The notes beneath the pieces were generated by a model. That model was not told the DNA's origin, did not search any database, and saw only the letters and a list, made by a program, of their open reading frames with translations. Positions 18,882 through 28,965 of a DNA stretch of 64,000 nt are shown here, piece by piece. The DNA is from Burkholderia sp. Bp8992. Its GTDB lineage: Bacteria > Pseudomonadota > Gammaproteobacteria > Burkholderiales > Burkholderiaceae. The translations under genes were made by a program, and so were the position numbers. The stretch is taken from the NCBI RefSeq assembly GCF_003853705.1, contig NZ_QTQI01000016.1, positions 62,001-126,000 on the forward strand, in the 5' to 3' direction. The stretch's first letter is position 1. Each line of letters starts with the position of its first letter.

Positions 18882-19913
18882 ATGACGAACCCTTCCCAGC
18901 AACTCGACGTAGCCCGCCTCACGCGCTATCTGGAAACGCACGTGCCGGGCTTCGAAGGCCCGGTCGACACGGAGAAGTTTGCCGGCGGCCAGTCGAACCC
19001 GACTTTCCTGCTGAACGCGAAGAGCGGCCGCTACGTGCTGCGTCGCCAGCCGCCGGGCGAACTGCTGAAATCCGCGCATGCGGTCGACCGCGAATTCCGC
19101 GTGCTGACCGCGCTGTCTTGCACCGCGGTGCCGGTCGCGCGCCCGTATCACCTCTGCGAAGACCGCGACGTGATCGGCAGCCTGTTCTACGTGATGAGTT
19201 TCGAGGATGGCCGGATCTTCTGGGATCCCGCGCTGCCGGAACTGCCGCAGGCCGATCGCGCGACCTGCTACGACGCGCTGCTGCAGACGATGGCCGCGCT
19301 GCACGACGTCGATGTCGATGCGGTGGGCCTCGCCGACTACGGCCGCCCCGGCAACTACTTCGAACGCCAGATCGGCGTGTGGACCAAGCAGTATCGCGCG
19401 GCCGAAACCGGGCGCCTCGACGCGATGGAAACGCTGATCGACTGGCTGCCGAAGGCGTGCCCCGAGGACACGGGCCGGCCGGCGCTGGTGCACGGCGATT
19501 TCCGGATCGACAACCTGATGTTCGCGCGCGACGGCTATCGCGTGCAGGCCGTGCTCGACTGGGAACTGTCGACGCTCGGCAACCCGCTCGCCGACCTCGC
19601 GTATTTCTGCATGTGCCTGCGGCTGCCGTCAGGCGGGCAGGTGCGCGGGCTCGCGGGCCAGGATCGCGCGACGCTCGGCATTCCTGACGAAGCGGCGATC
19701 GTCGCGCGCTATTGCGAGCTGCGCGGCATCGCGCCGATCCGCGACTGGCACTTCTACCTCGCATTCAGTTTCTTCCGGCTCGCGGCAATCGCGCAGGGCG
19801 TGAAGGCGCGCGCGCTGCAGGGCAACGCATCGAGCGAGCAGGCGCTGCGCGTCGGCGAAATGGCCGGCCGGCTGGCCGAACTGGCCGTCGGCGTGATCGA
19901 CGCGCATCGCTGA
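18882..19913 (+). CDS. Phosphotransferase family protein (APH/ACAD10-like kinase)
   Basis: This is a 343-residue small-molecule kinase of the aminoglycoside phosphotransferase fold. The Brenner motif VHGDFRIDNLMF and the metal-binding DWELSTLGNPLADLAYF are clear. Relatives are fused to or encoded beside acyl-CoA dehydrogenases (ACAD10/11), where they phosphorylate 4-hydroxy acids. An acyl-CoA dehydrogenase is encoded three genes downstream, which fits that role. The start is the ATG at 18882, chosen because it begins the conserved domain. Confidence 0.88.
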   Translation: MTNPSQQLDVARLTRYLETHVPGFEGPVDTEKFAGGQSNPTFLLNAKSGRYVLRRQPPGELLKSAHAVDREFRVLTALSCTAVPVARPYHLCEDRDVIGSLFYVMSFEDGRIFWDPALPELPQADRATCYDALLQTMAALHDVDVDAVGLADYGRPGNYFERQIGVWTKQYRAAETGRLDAMETLIDWLPKACPEDTGRPALVHGDFRIDNLMFARDGYRVQAVLDWELSTLGNPLADLAYFCMCLRLPSGGQVRGLAGQDRATLGIPDEAAIVARYCELRGIAPIRDWHFYLAFSFFRLAAIAQGVKARALQGNASSEQALRVGEMAGRLAELAVGVIDAHR

Positions 19914-19982
19914 TATCGGCACGAATCGCAACGCGCGCCGAGCGGCGACACGACAATCCAATCAATGGAGGAGCACAGCAAC

Positions 19983-20747
19983 ATGGCAACGAACCTGTTC
20001 GACCTGACGGGCAAGATCGCGCTGGTGACGGGCGCAAGCCGAGGCATCGGCGAGGAAATCGCGAAGCTGCTCGCGGAGCAGGGCGCGCACGTGATCGTGT
20101 CGAGCCGCAAGCTCGACGACTGCCGGGCCGTGGCCGACGCGATCGTCGCGGCGGGCGGCCGCGCCGAGGCGCTGGCGTGCCACGTCGGGCGCCTGGAGGA
20201 TATCGCCGCGACGTTCGAGCATATCCGCGGCAAGCACGGGCGGCTCGACATCCTCGTGAACAACGCGGCGGCAAACCCGTATTTCGGGCACATCCTCGAC
20301 ACCGATCTCGCCGCGTACGACAAGACCGTCGACGTGAACATCCGCGGCTACTTCTTCATGTCGGTCGAAGCCGGCAAGCTGATGAAGGAACACGGCGGCG
20401 GCGCGATCGTCAACACGGCGTCGGTGAATGCGCTGCAACCGGGCGACCGGCAGGGCATCTACTCGATCACGAAGGCGGCCGTCGTCAACATGACGAAGGC
20501 GTTCGCGAAGGAGTGCGGGCCGCTCGGCATCCGCGTGAACGCGCTGCTGCCGGGGCTCACGAAGACGAAGTTCGCGGGCGCGCTGTTCGCCGACAAGGAC
20601 ATCTACGAGACGTGGAAGGCGAAGATCCCGCTGCAGCGCCATGCGGAGCCGCGCGAAATGGCCGGCACCGTGCTGTATCTCGTGTCGGATGCGGCGAGCT
20701 ACACGAACGGCGAATGCATCGTCGTTGACGGCGGCCTGACGATCTGA
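19983..20747 (+). CDS. SDR-family oxidoreductase
   Basis: This is a 254-residue short-chain dehydrogenase. The nucleotide-binding motif TGASRGIG is at residues 16-23, NNAA near 92, and the catalytic Ser...Tyr-Lys is in TASVNALQ and YSITK. The ATG at 19983 has GGAGGAG about 8 bases upstream, which decides against the earlier in-frame ATG at 19965. It is followed after 7 bases by a second SDR gene. By context it probably acts on a hydroxyacyl-CoA or related intermediate; the substrate is not shown. Confidence 0.9.
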   Translation: MATNLFDLTGKIALVTGASRGIGEEIAKLLAEQGAHVIVSSRKLDDCRAVADAIVAAGGRAEALACHVGRLEDIAATFEHIRGKHGRLDILVNNAAANPYFGHILDTDLAAYDKTVDVNIRGYFFMSVEAGKLMKEHGGGAIVNTASVNALQPGDRQGIYSITKAAVVNMTKAFAKECGPLGIRVNALLPGLTKTKFAGALFADKDIYETWKAKIPLQRHAEPREMAGTVLYLVSDAASYTNGECIVVDGGLTI

Positions 20748-20754
20748 GCGCGCG

Positions 20755-21513
20755 ATGAAGATCGACAGCTACGCCGGCCAGGCCGTGATGATCACCGGCG
20801 CCGCGAGCGGCTTCGGCGCGCTGCTCGCGAGCGAACTCGCCGCGATGGGCGCGCGGCTCGCGCTCGGCGACCTGAACGGCGAGGCGCTCGAACGCGTGGC
20901 CGCGCCGCTGCGCGCGGCCGGCGCCGACGTGATCGCGCAGCGCTGCGACGTGCGCGTCGAAGCGGACGTCGCAGCGCTGGTGCATGAAGCCGTCGCGCGC
21001 TTCGGGCGGCTCGACGTCGGCATCAACAACGCGGGCATCGCGCCGCCGATGAAGGCGCTGATCGATACCGACGAAGCCGATCTCGACCTGAGCTTCGCGG
21101 TGAACGCGAAGGGCGTGTTCTTCGGGATGAAGCACCAGATCCGCCAGATGCTTACGCAGCGCGCAGGCGTGATCCTCAACGTCGCGTCGATGGCCGGTCT
21201 CGGCGGCGCGCCGAAGCTCGCCGCGTATGCGGCGTCGAAGCATGCGGTGGTCGGGCTCACGAAAACGGCTGCGCTCGAATATGCGCGCCACGGCATTCGC
21301 GTGAACGCGGTGTGCCCGTTCTACAGCACGACGCCGATGGTGACCGACAGCGAGATCGGCGACCGCCAGGACTTTCTCGCGCAAGGCTCGCCGATGAAGC
21401 GGCTCGGCAGGCCCGACGAAATCGTCGCGACGATGCTGACGCTGTGCGCGAAGGAAAACACTTATCTGACCGGGCAGGCCGTCGCCGTCGACGGCGGCGT
21501 CTCGGCCTTCTGA
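20755..21513 (+). CDS. SDR-family oxidoreductase
   Basis: This is a 252-residue short-chain dehydrogenase with TGAASGFG at residues 14-21, NNAG, and the active-site YAASK. It is 7 bases from the preceding SDR gene but clearly different from it in sequence, so the pair is not a recent duplication. The acyl-CoA dehydrogenase gene follows after 39 bases. Likely a hydroxyacyl-CoA dehydrogenase by context. Confidence 0.9.
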   Translation: MKIDSYAGQAVMITGAASGFGALLASELAAMGARLALGDLNGEALERVAAPLRAAGADVIAQRCDVRVEADVAALVHEAVARFGRLDVGINNAGIAPPMKALIDTDEADLDLSFAVNAKGVFFGMKHQIRQMLTQRAGVILNVASMAGLGGAPKLAAYAASKHAVVGLTKTAALEYARHGIRVNAVCPFYSTTPMVTDSEIGDRQDFLAQGSPMKRLGRPDEIVATMLTLCAKENTYLTGQAVAVDGGVSAF

Positions 21514-21552
21514 ACCGAACGAACGGAAACACCGAATCTCGAGGAGTCGATC

Positions 21553-22797
21553 ATGGAATTTGGCTACACCCCGAAAGTGGAAGCACTGCGCGAACGCGTG
21601 CGCGCATTCATGGACGCGCACATCGTGCCGCGCATCCGCCAGTGGAACGAGGAAGTCCATGCGGGCCAGTACCCGGTGTCGTTCATGGAGGAACTGAAGG
21701 AGCGCGCGAAGGCGGAAGGGCTGTGGAACCTGTTCCTGCCGCACCTGAAGGACGACGAGCCCGGCACGGGCCTGACGAACCTCGAATACGCGCCGCTCGC
21801 CGAGATCATGGGGCGCGTGGGCTGGGCATCGGAAGTGTTCAACTGCAACGCACCGGACACCGGCAACATGGAGCTGCTGCACATGTTCGCGACGCCCGAG
21901 CAGCGTGAACAGTGGCTGCTGCCGCTCTTGCGCGGCGAGATCCGCTCGGCGTTCGCAATGACGGAGCCCGACGTCGCGTCGTCGGACGCGACGAACATCA
22001 CGACGCGCATCGAGCGCGCGGGCGACGAGTACGTGATCAACGGCCGCAAGTGGTTCATCACGAACGCCGCGCATCCGAACTGCAAGATCTTCATCGTGAT
22101 GGGGAAGACCGATCCCGAGGCCGAGTCGCACCAGCAGCAGAGCATGATCCTCGTGCCGCGCGACACGCCGGGCGTGACGGTCGTGCGCAACATCACGGTC
22201 GTCAATCACTACGCACCGGAAGGGCACTGCGAGATCACGTTCGACAACGTGCGCGTGCCGGCGCGCAACCTGCTCGGCGAGGAAGGCAGCGGCTTCGCGC
22301 TCGCGCAGGCGCGCCTCGGGCCGGGCCGCATCCACCACTGCATGCGCTCGATCGGCGCGGCCGAGCTGGCGCTGGAATTGATGGTCGACCGCGCGCAGTC
22401 GCGCGTCGCGTTCGGCAAGCCGCTGAACCGGCACGGCACCGTCGGCGAATGGATCGCGCGCTCGCGGATCGAGATCGACCAGGCGCGCCTGCTCGTGCTG
22501 AAGGCCGCGTGGATGATCGACAAGGTCGGCGCGAAGGCCGCGCGCAAGGAGATCTCGATGATCAAGGCGCTCGTGCCGACCGTCTATACCGATGTGTGCG
22601 ACCGCGCGATGCAGGTGTTCGGCGCGGCGGGGTTGAGCCCCGATACGCCGCTCGCCGATCTGTGGACCTGGGGCCGCGCGCTACGCTTCGCCGACGGCCC
22701 GGACGAGGTGCACCTGCAGGCCATTGCGCGGATGGAGATCAAGGACGGCGAGCCCGGTTCGACCGCGCCGTACCTGACGCCGCCGCTGCGCGGTTGA
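21553..22797 (+). CDS. Acyl-CoA dehydrogenase
   Basis: This is a 414-residue FAD flavoenzyme that introduces a trans-2 double bond into an acyl-CoA. The flavin-contact segment [15 protein letters not shown] and the C-terminal [19 protein letters not shown] region are typical of the ACAD11-like group. The conserved R-x-A-F-GKPL segment is also present. The ATG follows GAGGAG. Together with the APH-like kinase and SDRs it resembles a 4-hydroxy-acid or branched-acid catabolic unit. Confidence 0.91.
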   Translation: MEFGYTPKVEALRERVRAFMDAHIVPRIRQWNEEVHAGQYPVSFMEELKERAKAEGLWNLFLPHLKDDEPGTGLTNLEYAPLAEIMGRVGWASEVFNCNAPDTGNMELLHMFATPEQREQWLLPLLRGEIRSAFAMTEPDVASSDATNITTRIERAGDEYVINGRKWFITNAAHPNCKIFIVMGKTDPEAESHQQQSMILVPRDTPGVTVVRNITVVNHYAPEGHCEITFDNVRVPARNLLGEEGSGFALAQARLGPGRIHHCMRSIGAAELALELMVDRAQSRVAFGKPLNRHGTVGEWIARSRIEIDQARLLVLKAAWMIDKVGAKAARKEISMIKALVPTVYTDVCDRAMQVFGAAGLSPDTPLADLWTWGRALRFADGPDEVHLQAIARMEIKDGEPGSTAPYLTPPLRG

Positions 22798-22858
22798 GCG
22801 CGGCGACGTGGACGAACGAATGGCGCCCGCCGTAAGATCTCGGCAAGGAGATCCGGCG

Positions 22859-23764
22859 ATGCGCCTTACGAAGATTGATCTGAACCTGTTCGTCGTATTC
22901 GAGGCGATCTACAACAAGCGCAACCTGACGCGCGCGGCCGAGGTGCTGAACCTCACGCAGCCGGCCGTCAGCAATGCGCTGGCACGGCTGCGCAAGACGC
23001 TGGACGATCCGCTGTTCGTCAGCACGCCGGCCGGGATGATGCCGACGCCGATGGCCGAGAACATCGTCGGCCGCGTGCGCGAGGCGCTGCAACTGCTCGA
23101 TTCGAGCGCGCACGAAGGCGACGTGTTCGATCCGGCGTCGTCCGAGCGCGTGTTCCGGCTCAGCATGAGCGACCTGACCGAAGCGCTGCTGCTGCCCGCG
23201 CTCGGCGAACTGCTGCAGACGCAGGCGCCCGGCATGCACGTGCGCAGCTACACGATGGACCGCCGCGAAGTCGCGACCGCGCTCGCGAACGGTTCCGTCG
23301 ATATCGCGATCGACGCGCCGCTGATCGGCGATCCGCATCTGCACCAGGCGCTGCTCGTGCAGGACCGCTATGCATGCATGATCCGCGACGATCATCCGTT
23401 CAGGGGCGACACGCTCACCATGGACGACTACCTGTCGATGGGGCACATCCACGTGTCGAGCCGCCGCAAGGGCAGCGGGCACGTCGATGCCGAGCTGACG
23501 CGGCTCGGGCTGCGCCGCAACATCCAGATGCGCGTGCAGCACTACATGGTCGCGCCGCTGATCGCGATGCGCGGCGATCTCGCACTGACGGCGCCGCTGC
23601 GGCTGCTGCAGCGCTATCCCGCGCGCATCCTCGAACTGCCGTTCGAGATGCCGGGGCTCGATTACTTCTGCTACTGGCACCGCAGCGCCGATCAGGACCA
23701 GGGCAGCCGGTGGCTGCGCGAGCAGCTGATGACGTTGATGGGCGGGATCGGCGAGGTGCGGTGA
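22859..23764 (+). CDS. LysR-family transcriptional regulator
   Basis: This is a 301-residue regulator of the NodD/LinR-like subgroup that begins MRLTKIDLNLFVVFEAIY. The helix-turn-helix is at about residues 18-40 (LTRAAEVLNLTQPAVSNAL), and the rest is the effector domain. I chose the ATG at 22859 because AAGGAG lies 8 bases upstream; an upstream in-frame start would add 17 unlikely residues. It follows the acyl-CoA dehydrogenase gene on the same strand and probably controls that operon. Confidence 0.9.
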   Translation: MRLTKIDLNLFVVFEAIYNKRNLTRAAEVLNLTQPAVSNALARLRKTLDDPLFVSTPAGMMPTPMAENIVGRVREALQLLDSSAHEGDVFDPASSERVFRLSMSDLTEALLLPALGELLQTQAPGMHVRSYTMDRREVATALANGSVDIAIDAPLIGDPHLHQALLVQDRYACMIRDDHPFRGDTLTMDDYLSMGHIHVSSRRKGSGHVDAELTRLGLRRNIQMRVQHYMVAPLIAMRGDLALTAPLRLLQRYPARILELPFEMPGLDYFCYWHRSADQDQGSRWLREQLMTLMGGIGEVR

Positions 23765-23807
23765 CGGGTGGGGCGTGCGCGTCGCACGTTCGTCCGCCCT
23801 TGCCGGG

Positions 23808-24935
23808 TCAATACGAATCGTCGTCGAAGCGCGACGAAGCCGGCCGGCGCTTCATGTCCTTCAGCCAGTCGCGGACGTTGTCCGGATCCTCGAACTCGCG
23901 CAGCGCCACGGTCAGGTCCTGGTTGCTCCGCTGCATGCCGGCGATATCGCGCGTGAGCATCCGCATCACGGTATCGGGCGCGACCTTCGTGGACGACGCG
24001 ATGCCGTACGTTCGCCTGAAATCGTTCTCGACGTGCACGATCTCCTGATCCAGTTCGCGGATCTGCTCCTCCAGGATGCCGTTGTAGCGCGTCAGTCGCG
24101 CTTCGCTCAGGCCGTCGATCGCGCGCCGGTCGATCTGTTCGATTTCCAGCTGCAGTTCCAGCAGTTGCAGCAGATTGCCCTTCGCGTACGCGTGGTTGAC
24201 CCGCTGCATCAGCACGGTCTTGCGTTCCTGCTCTTGCGGATCGGTTTCGCGATCGGGGTGCAGCGCGCTCGCGAGCTTGCGATAGATCTCGCGGATCGAC
24301 TTGCTCGATTCGGCCTGCTCGGCTTCGCGCCTGGCGGTTGCGGCCGATTGCCGGGGCGCTTTCTTGCGCTTCGCGCGCTGCGCCTCCCGGGCCTCGTGGG
24401 CGGCCATGTCGCGCTCGAACTGCTCGTCGAGTTCGGCTTGCATGCGCTCGGCGAGTTCGTCGGGCGACAGCGCGTCGAGATCGTCCGCAGGTTCAGCGGC
24501 AGGCATCGGCCCCGGTTTCTGCGTTGCCGGTGTGCGGTCGGTCGCTGAGGGGGCGTCGTCGCCCGATGCGCTGTGCCGGTTGTAAATGACTTTCAACGCA
24601 GCGTCGTCGCTGAAATCCAGCAGGTTGCGCGCCATATCGGCGATCAGCCCCGACAGCGTGCGCTGCTCGGCCTTGCTCAAGCCCTTCTGCAGGAACGCGT
24701 CGTCGAGCAGATTGAGCAACCTGATCCGCAACGCCGTCGACGCCTGTTCGAGCGGCAGCAGCCCGTCGACGTATTTCTTCTGGAAGGCCGGCATCACGGC
24801 GTCCCACGCGGCGAGACGCTCGCGCCGCTTTTCGATCTGCTTGACGAGCGTATTGAACGTGCTCTGGGCTTTCGACAGGCTGGCTGTCTCGTGTCCGGGT
24901 GCGATGGCGACCGCGGCACCGCGACGTGCGGTCAT
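23808..24935 (-). CDS. J-domain-like hypothetical protein
   Basis: This is a soluble 375-residue protein of mostly helical, charged character. A central segment near residues 213-262 (SIREIYRKLASALHPDRE and the following VNHAYAKGN) looks like a J domain with the HPD motif intact, which would contact a DnaK-type chaperone. It is preceded by an Ala/Lys/Arg-rich linker and followed by coiled-coil-like sequence. The partner and client are unknown. The ATG at 24935 follows GGAGGA by 8 bases. It converges with the LysR gene. Confidence 0.75.
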   Translation of the reverse strand: MTARRGAAVAIAPGHETASLSKAQSTFNTLVKQIEKRRERLAAWDAVMPAFQKKYVDGLLPLEQASTALRIRLLNLLDDAFLQKGLSKAEQRTLSGLIADMARNLLDFSDDAALKVIYNRHSASGDDAPSATDRTPATQKPGPMPAAEPADDLDALSPDELAERMQAELDEQFERDMAAHEAREAQRAKRKKAPRQSAATARREAEQAESSKSIREIYRKLASALHPDRETDPQEQERKTVLMQRVNHAYAKGNLLQLLELQLEIEQIDRRAIDGLSEARLTRYNGILEEQIRELDQEIVHVENDFRRTYGIASSTKVAPDTVMRMLTRDIAGMQRSNQDLTVALREFEDPDNVRDWLKDMKRRPASSRFDDDSY

Positions 24936-25044
24936 GATCAAATTCCTCCAGCCGCGGCGGGACGCGCAGCAGGCCGGTATTTTAGCCGGACGGGCTGCGG
25001 AGCGGCCCGCAAGGGCGCTTTCCCCCGCAGCGGCCAGCGGCGCG

Positions 25045-25368
25045 TTACTGCTTCACTGTCGCAACGGCCGCTGCGCCCGACTCCGCGTCCGGTGCACCGT
25101 TCGACCCGTAGGCCGCTTCGGCGCTCTTGCGTTCGGCGAGGCGCTTGGCGGCAAGGCGTTCCTGCGCGGCGACGATGTCGCCCGGATAGTTCTCGCCGTC
25201 GGCGGCGATCGGCTCGTAGCCGACCGATTCGAGGTCGAACAGCTCCTGGCGTACCTGGGCGCGCGTGAGCGTGGAGTGCGACGACTGTGCGTACGACACG
25301 GCCGGTGCGGCGAGGAGAACGGTGGCGGTAGCGGCGGCGGTGGCGATAGTGGCGATGATGGATTTCAC
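25045..25368 (-). CDS. DUF4148 family exported protein
   Basis: This is a small exported protein of 107 residues. Residues 1-27 form a signal peptide ending SYAQ, and the mature part contains LTRAQVRQELFDLESVGY, the DUF4148 signature common in Burkholderia. Its function is unknown. It begins with GTG at 25368, with GAGGAAACC directly upstream; a longer open frame exists but lacks a ribosome-binding site. Confidence 0.85.
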   Translation of the reverse strand: MKSIIATIATAAATATVLLAAPAVSYAQSSHSTLTRAQVRQELFDLESVGYEPIAADGENYPGDIVAAQERLAAKRLAERKSAEAAYGSNGAPDAESGAAAVATVKQ

Positions 25369-25521
25369 GGTTTCCTCAGACGGTTTCGTTGCGGTTCGGC
25401 ACGCATTTGCGTGGCTGAACCGACGCCACAAGTTTAGGAACCCGGACGGCCCGGATAAATGGAGAATCCGTGCCAGCTGTGTTACAGAACGAGCAAGAGT
25501 GGATGGGGCGGTACCGTTGCG

Positions 25522-27906
25522 TCAGTCGCCGAACAGTTGCCCTTGTCCGGAGATCACGCGCTCGAAATCGTCCCGCAGGAACGGCAGGATCGCATCGGCA
25601 ACCGGCTGAAGCTGGCGGCTGAGGTAGAACGCATAGTCGATCGGCGCACACATCGTTTCGAGCGGCTCGGGGCCGGCCGTCGTCATCACGTAGCTGATCC
25701 AGCCGCCGCGCTGATACTGCAGCGGCCGGCCCTGCGCGAGGTTGAACTCGTCGGCGATCCGCGCCGCACGCACGTGCGGCGGCACGTTGCGTTCGTATTC
25801 GCGCAGCGGCCGGCGCACGCGCTTGCGGTAGACGAGCTGGTCGTCGAATTCGCCGGCCAGCGTGCGCTGTACGTAGTCGCGAATGAAATCCTGGTACGGC
25901 TCGCGCCGGAACACGCGCCGGTACAACTCGCGCTGGAACTGCTGCGCGAGCGGCGTCCAGTCGGTGCGCACCGTTTCGAGCCCCTTGAACACGAGGTCCT
26001 CGCTGCCGTCGGCCGCGGCCGCGAGGCCCGCGTAGCGCTTCTTGCTGCCTTCTTCCGCGCCGCGCACGGTCGGCATCAGGAAGCGGCGGTAATGCCGCTC
26101 GTATTGCAGCTCCAGCGCGCTGTCGAGCCCGAAGTGGTCGCGCAGGTGCGCCTGCCACCAGCGGTTCACGTGCGCGACGAGCGCGCGGCCCTTGGCGCCG
26201 GCTTCGTCGTCATCATGCGCGCGGCCGAGCCACACGAACGTCGAATCGGTATCGCCGTAGATCACTTCGTATCCCTGGGCTTCGATCAGCTCGCGCGTGC
26301 GATGCATGATCTCGTGGCCGCGCATCGTGATCGACGACGCGAGGCGCGGGTCGAAGAAGCGGCAGCCCGTCGAGCCGAGCACGCCGTAGAACGAATTCAT
26401 GATGATCTTCAGCGCCTGCGACAGCGGTGCGTTGCGTTGCCGCTTCGCGTCGTCGCGGCCTTCCCATACGCGGCGCACGACGTCGGGCAGGCAGTGCGCG
26501 GTGCGCGAGAAGCGCGCGCCGAGGAAGCCGGGCACCGACGCTTCCTCGCCGGGGTTGGCGAGCCCTTCGATCAGGCCGACCGGATCGATCAGGAAGGTGC
26601 GGATGATCGACGGATAAAGGCTCTTGTAGTCGAATACGAGCACCGAGTCGTACAGGCCGGGGCGCGAATCCATCACGAAGCCGCCGGGGCTGTTCTGTCC
26701 CGTCACGTCGCCGAGGTTCGGCGCGACATAGCCGAGCCGGTGCATGCGCGGCAGGTACAGGTGCGTGAACGCAGCGACCGAGCCGCCGGTGCGATCGGCC
26801 GCGAGGCCCGTGACGCTCGCGCGTTCGAGTGCGAAGGCCAGCAGGCCGGCCTTGTCGAAGATGCGCGTGACGAGTTCGCAGTCCTTCAGGTTGTAGCGCG
26901 CGAGCGCGGGCTTGTCGTGATCGAAGCGGCGCTGGATCTCGTCCATCCGCTGGTACGGGTTGTCGATCGACTTGCCTTCGCCGAGCAGCGCCTGCGACAC
27001 GTATTCGAGGCTGAACGACGGGAACGTCCACGTCGCGGATTTCAGCATGTCGATGCCGTCGAGGATCAGCCGGCCGGCTGCGCCTGCGAAGAAATGGTCG
27101 GGCTGCTGGCCGTGCGCGCGCCAGTCGAGCACGCTGCCGCCGCGCCCGAGCTTCAGCGGGATGCCGTATTGCTCCGAATGCGCGTGCAGGATGCGCAGGT
27201 CGAATTGCACGAGGTTCCAGCCGATTACCGCGTCGGGATCGTGTGTTTCGAACCAGTCGTTGAGCCGCGTGAGTATCGCGGCCCGGCTGTCGCAGTAGTC
27301 GAGGGTGAAGTCGAGCGCGCCTGCATCGCCGCTCGCGTCGCCGTTCGGCGGGCCGAGCATGTAGACCTGCCGTTGCCCGCAGCCTTCGAGCGCGATCGAA
27401 TACAGCTCGCCGTGGACGCTGGTTTCGATGTCGAGCGACACGCAGCGCAGCGTCGGGCGGTAGTTGTCGGCGGGCTTCAACTCGCAACCGGTCAACGTGC
27501 CGTCGCGGCCGGGCTGGCCGCGGAACTGCACGGAGGCCGTGATGAAGCGCTCCATCGCGTAGCGGTCGGGCGGCTGCACGTCGGCTTCGTAGACATCGAC
27601 GCCGGCGGCGGCCAGGCGCTTCTGGAGCCCGGACAGATGGCGGTAGCGCTTGCAATAGAGGCCGACGACGGGGCGCTGCCGGAAGTCGCGCAGCGCGAGC
27701 GGGCGCAATTCGGCCTCGCGCTCGCCGGCCAGTGCGCGCTCGGCGAGCGCCTGCTGTTCGGCGGGAATGAACGCGACGGCTTCCTGCGGGCGCAGGCGCA
27801 CGCGGCGCGGACCGTGTTCGGTTGCCAGCCAGAACTCGATCTCGATGCCGGATGCGGTGTCCCGCCAGTGGCGGGTGAGGATGAAACCGTGCTCGAACGC
27901 CGTCAA
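25522..27906 (-). CDS. polB: DNA polymerase II (family B)
   Basis: This 794-residue family-B polymerase, close in length to E. coli Pol II, acts in replication restart and damage tolerance. The 3'-5' exonuclease motifs are intact: DIET near 155, NLVQFD near 230 and YNLKDCELV near 338. The polymerase motifs are also intact: DYKSLYPSII (A) near 428, KIIMNSFYG (B) near 502 and YGDTDSTF (C) near 548. The start is a TTG at 27906, the first codon of the open frame with a plausible upstream GAG. No lexA-like neighbour or clear SOS box was found in the 480 bases upstream. Confidence 0.95.
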   Translation of the reverse strand: MTAFEHGFILTRHWRDTASGIEIEFWLATEHGPRRVRLRPQEAVAFIPAEQQALAERALAGEREAELRPLALRDFRQRPVVGLYCKRYRHLSGLQKRLAAAGVDVYEADVQPPDRYAMERFITASVQFRGQPGRDGTLTGCELKPADNYRPTLRCVSLDIETSVHGELYSIALEGCGQRQVYMLGPPNGDASGDAGALDFTLDYCDSRAAILTRLNDWFETHDPDAVIGWNLVQFDLRILHAHSEQYGIPLKLGRGGSVLDWRAHGQQPDHFFAGAAGRLILDGIDMLKSATWTFPSFSLEYVSQALLGEGKSIDNPYQRMDEIQRRFDHDKPALARYNLKDCELVTRIFDKAGLLAFALERASVTGLAADRTGGSVAAFTHLYLPRMHRLGYVAPNLGDVTGQNSPGGFVMDSRPGLYDSVLVFDYKSLYPSIIRTFLIDPVGLIEGLANPGEEASVPGFLGARFSRTAHCLPDVVRRVWEGRDDAKRQRNAPLSQALKIIMNSFYGVLGSTGCRFFDPRLASSITMRGHEIMHRTRELIEAQGYEVIYGDTDSTFVWLGRAHDDDEAGAKGRALVAHVNRWWQAHLRDHFGLDSALELQYERHYRRFLMPTVRGAEEGSKKRYAGLAAAADGSEDLVFKGLETVRTDWTPLAQQFQRELYRRVFRREPYQDFIRDYVQRTLAGEFDDQLVYRKRVRRPLREYERNVPPHVRAARIADEFNLAQGRPLQYQRGGWISYVMTTAGPEPLETMCAPIDYAFYLSRQLQPVADAILPFLRDDFERVISGQGQLFGD

Positions 27907-28389
27907 AACGCTTGCTCGTTGTGGATGCTCAGGCGGCGGATTTTAGCGCTTGAATGGCGGTCGTGCCGACTGGAGCGAGCGTGGCAACAGGTGGCAGGAA
28001 GCCGTTGGCCGACGCGCGAACACTTGCGGGTCGACTGACGTCGCGTGGAACATCTTCTCCGGCACCGAGGGCCCGTAATCGCGATCGGGTGGCGCGGCGA
28101 GCGTCGGCGTCGTGGCCGGCACCGCATGCCGTCCGGCTAGCCCTGCGCGCATTGTCGCGCGCAACCCGGAATAAGTTGGGCATCCGACAAACGATGCGCG
28201 TATGATGGGTTCATTCGAGCCGGCACCCGCCCGCCGGCCGCTCGCCCCTCCTAATACCCGCTTGCTGCATCGCCCCGCCTCTGCGCTGCAACGTTGTCCC
28301 TTTCACCCTACCTGCCCGCCCCGCAAGGGGATGCAGGCCGGATGTGTTCGACCATGCGATGCGTCGTGGCCGAACGCCAGGAGTTCGTC
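27907..28389. other. 483-bp gene-free region
   Basis: I find no convincing gene on either strand. The segment contains a perfect 7-bp inverted repeat TGCGCGC/GCGCGCA (28144-28163) and a possible -10 hexamer TATGAT at 28201-28206 with a poorly spaced TTGGGC upstream. It would have to hold the promoters for polB (leftward) and for the small-ORF group (rightward). Confidence 0.5.
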
Positions 28390-28674
28390 ATGAGCATGCA
28401 TATCTACCGTGGATTCGAGATTTATCCACTGATTTACCCACACGTGCCGGCGCCCAATGGCAGCCCGCACAACTACGACGCCGGTTTCGATGCGGCGGTC
28501 AAGATTTGCCTTCGCGGCACCGACGATACGCTGACCCGCAGCCAGACTTTCATGCTGCGTGAGCGTCGCCCGTTCGACAATGCCGGCGATGCGCGTCGTG
28601 CTTCGCTGCGCTTCGCCGAGGGCATCATCGACGGCAATCGCGAAAAACAGGATTTTTTCGCCGCCTCGCTTTGA
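28390..28674 (+). CDS. Small hypothetical protein
   Basis: This is a 94-residue protein of unknown function that starts MSMHIYRGFEIYPL. CAGGAG lies about 7 bases upstream of the ATG at 28390, which favours this start over an earlier one. It has no signal peptide or helix pair. It is the first of four small same-strand ORFs that surround an rpsU gene, and could be a stress or stationary-phase protein, but nothing in it shows that. Confidence 0.7.
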   Translation: MSMHIYRGFEIYPLIYPHVPAPNGSPHNYDAGFDAAVKICLRGTDDTLTRSQTFMLRERRPFDNAGDARRASLRFAEGIIDGNREKQDFFAASL

Positions 28675-28721
28675 TGTGACGCGGTCAGGCAATGCAATGC
28701 GTGATGAATTCGGAGGGCGAA

Positions 28722-28931
28722 ATGATCGTCGATGAACTGCTTGGATTGATCGGACGGCGCGAGGTGACCTGGACGGGCACGACCGTGCCTGCCGGAATCG
28801 CCGATTCGGCGCAGTGCCATCAGCAAGAACTGCAGATGTTCGCGGCGGTACGCGCACTGTCGATCGGAGCCGGATATTCGGAATTCGAATCGGACGGGAT
28901 CGCGAGTGCCGTCATGACACGGCTTGGCTAG
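28722..28931 (+). CDS. Small hypothetical protein
   Basis: This is a 69-residue ORF starting [22 protein letters not shown] sits about 6 bases before the ATG at 28722, so two earlier in-frame ATGs are less likely. No family is recognised. It lies 34 bases before the rpsU gene and may be cotranscribed with it. Confidence 0.6.
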   Translation: MIVDELLGLIGRREVTWTGTTVPAGIADSAQCHQQELQMFAAVRALSIGAGYSEFESDGIASAVMTRLG

Positions 28932-28965
28932 TTTTCCGTTCCCTCTTTTCCTGAACAGGACCCTG

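Noticed and set aside
20557-22434. 625-residue minus-strand open frame opposite the SDR and acyl-CoA dehydrogenase genes
   Set aside because: It runs antisense across well-supported genes, and its Arg/His-rich composition is typical of shadows in GC-rich DNA.
25459-28038. 859-residue plus-strand open frame opposite polB
   Set aside because: It is the antisense shadow of polB, made possible by high GC at third positions. Its translation is Arg/Ala/Val-rich with no recognisable domain.
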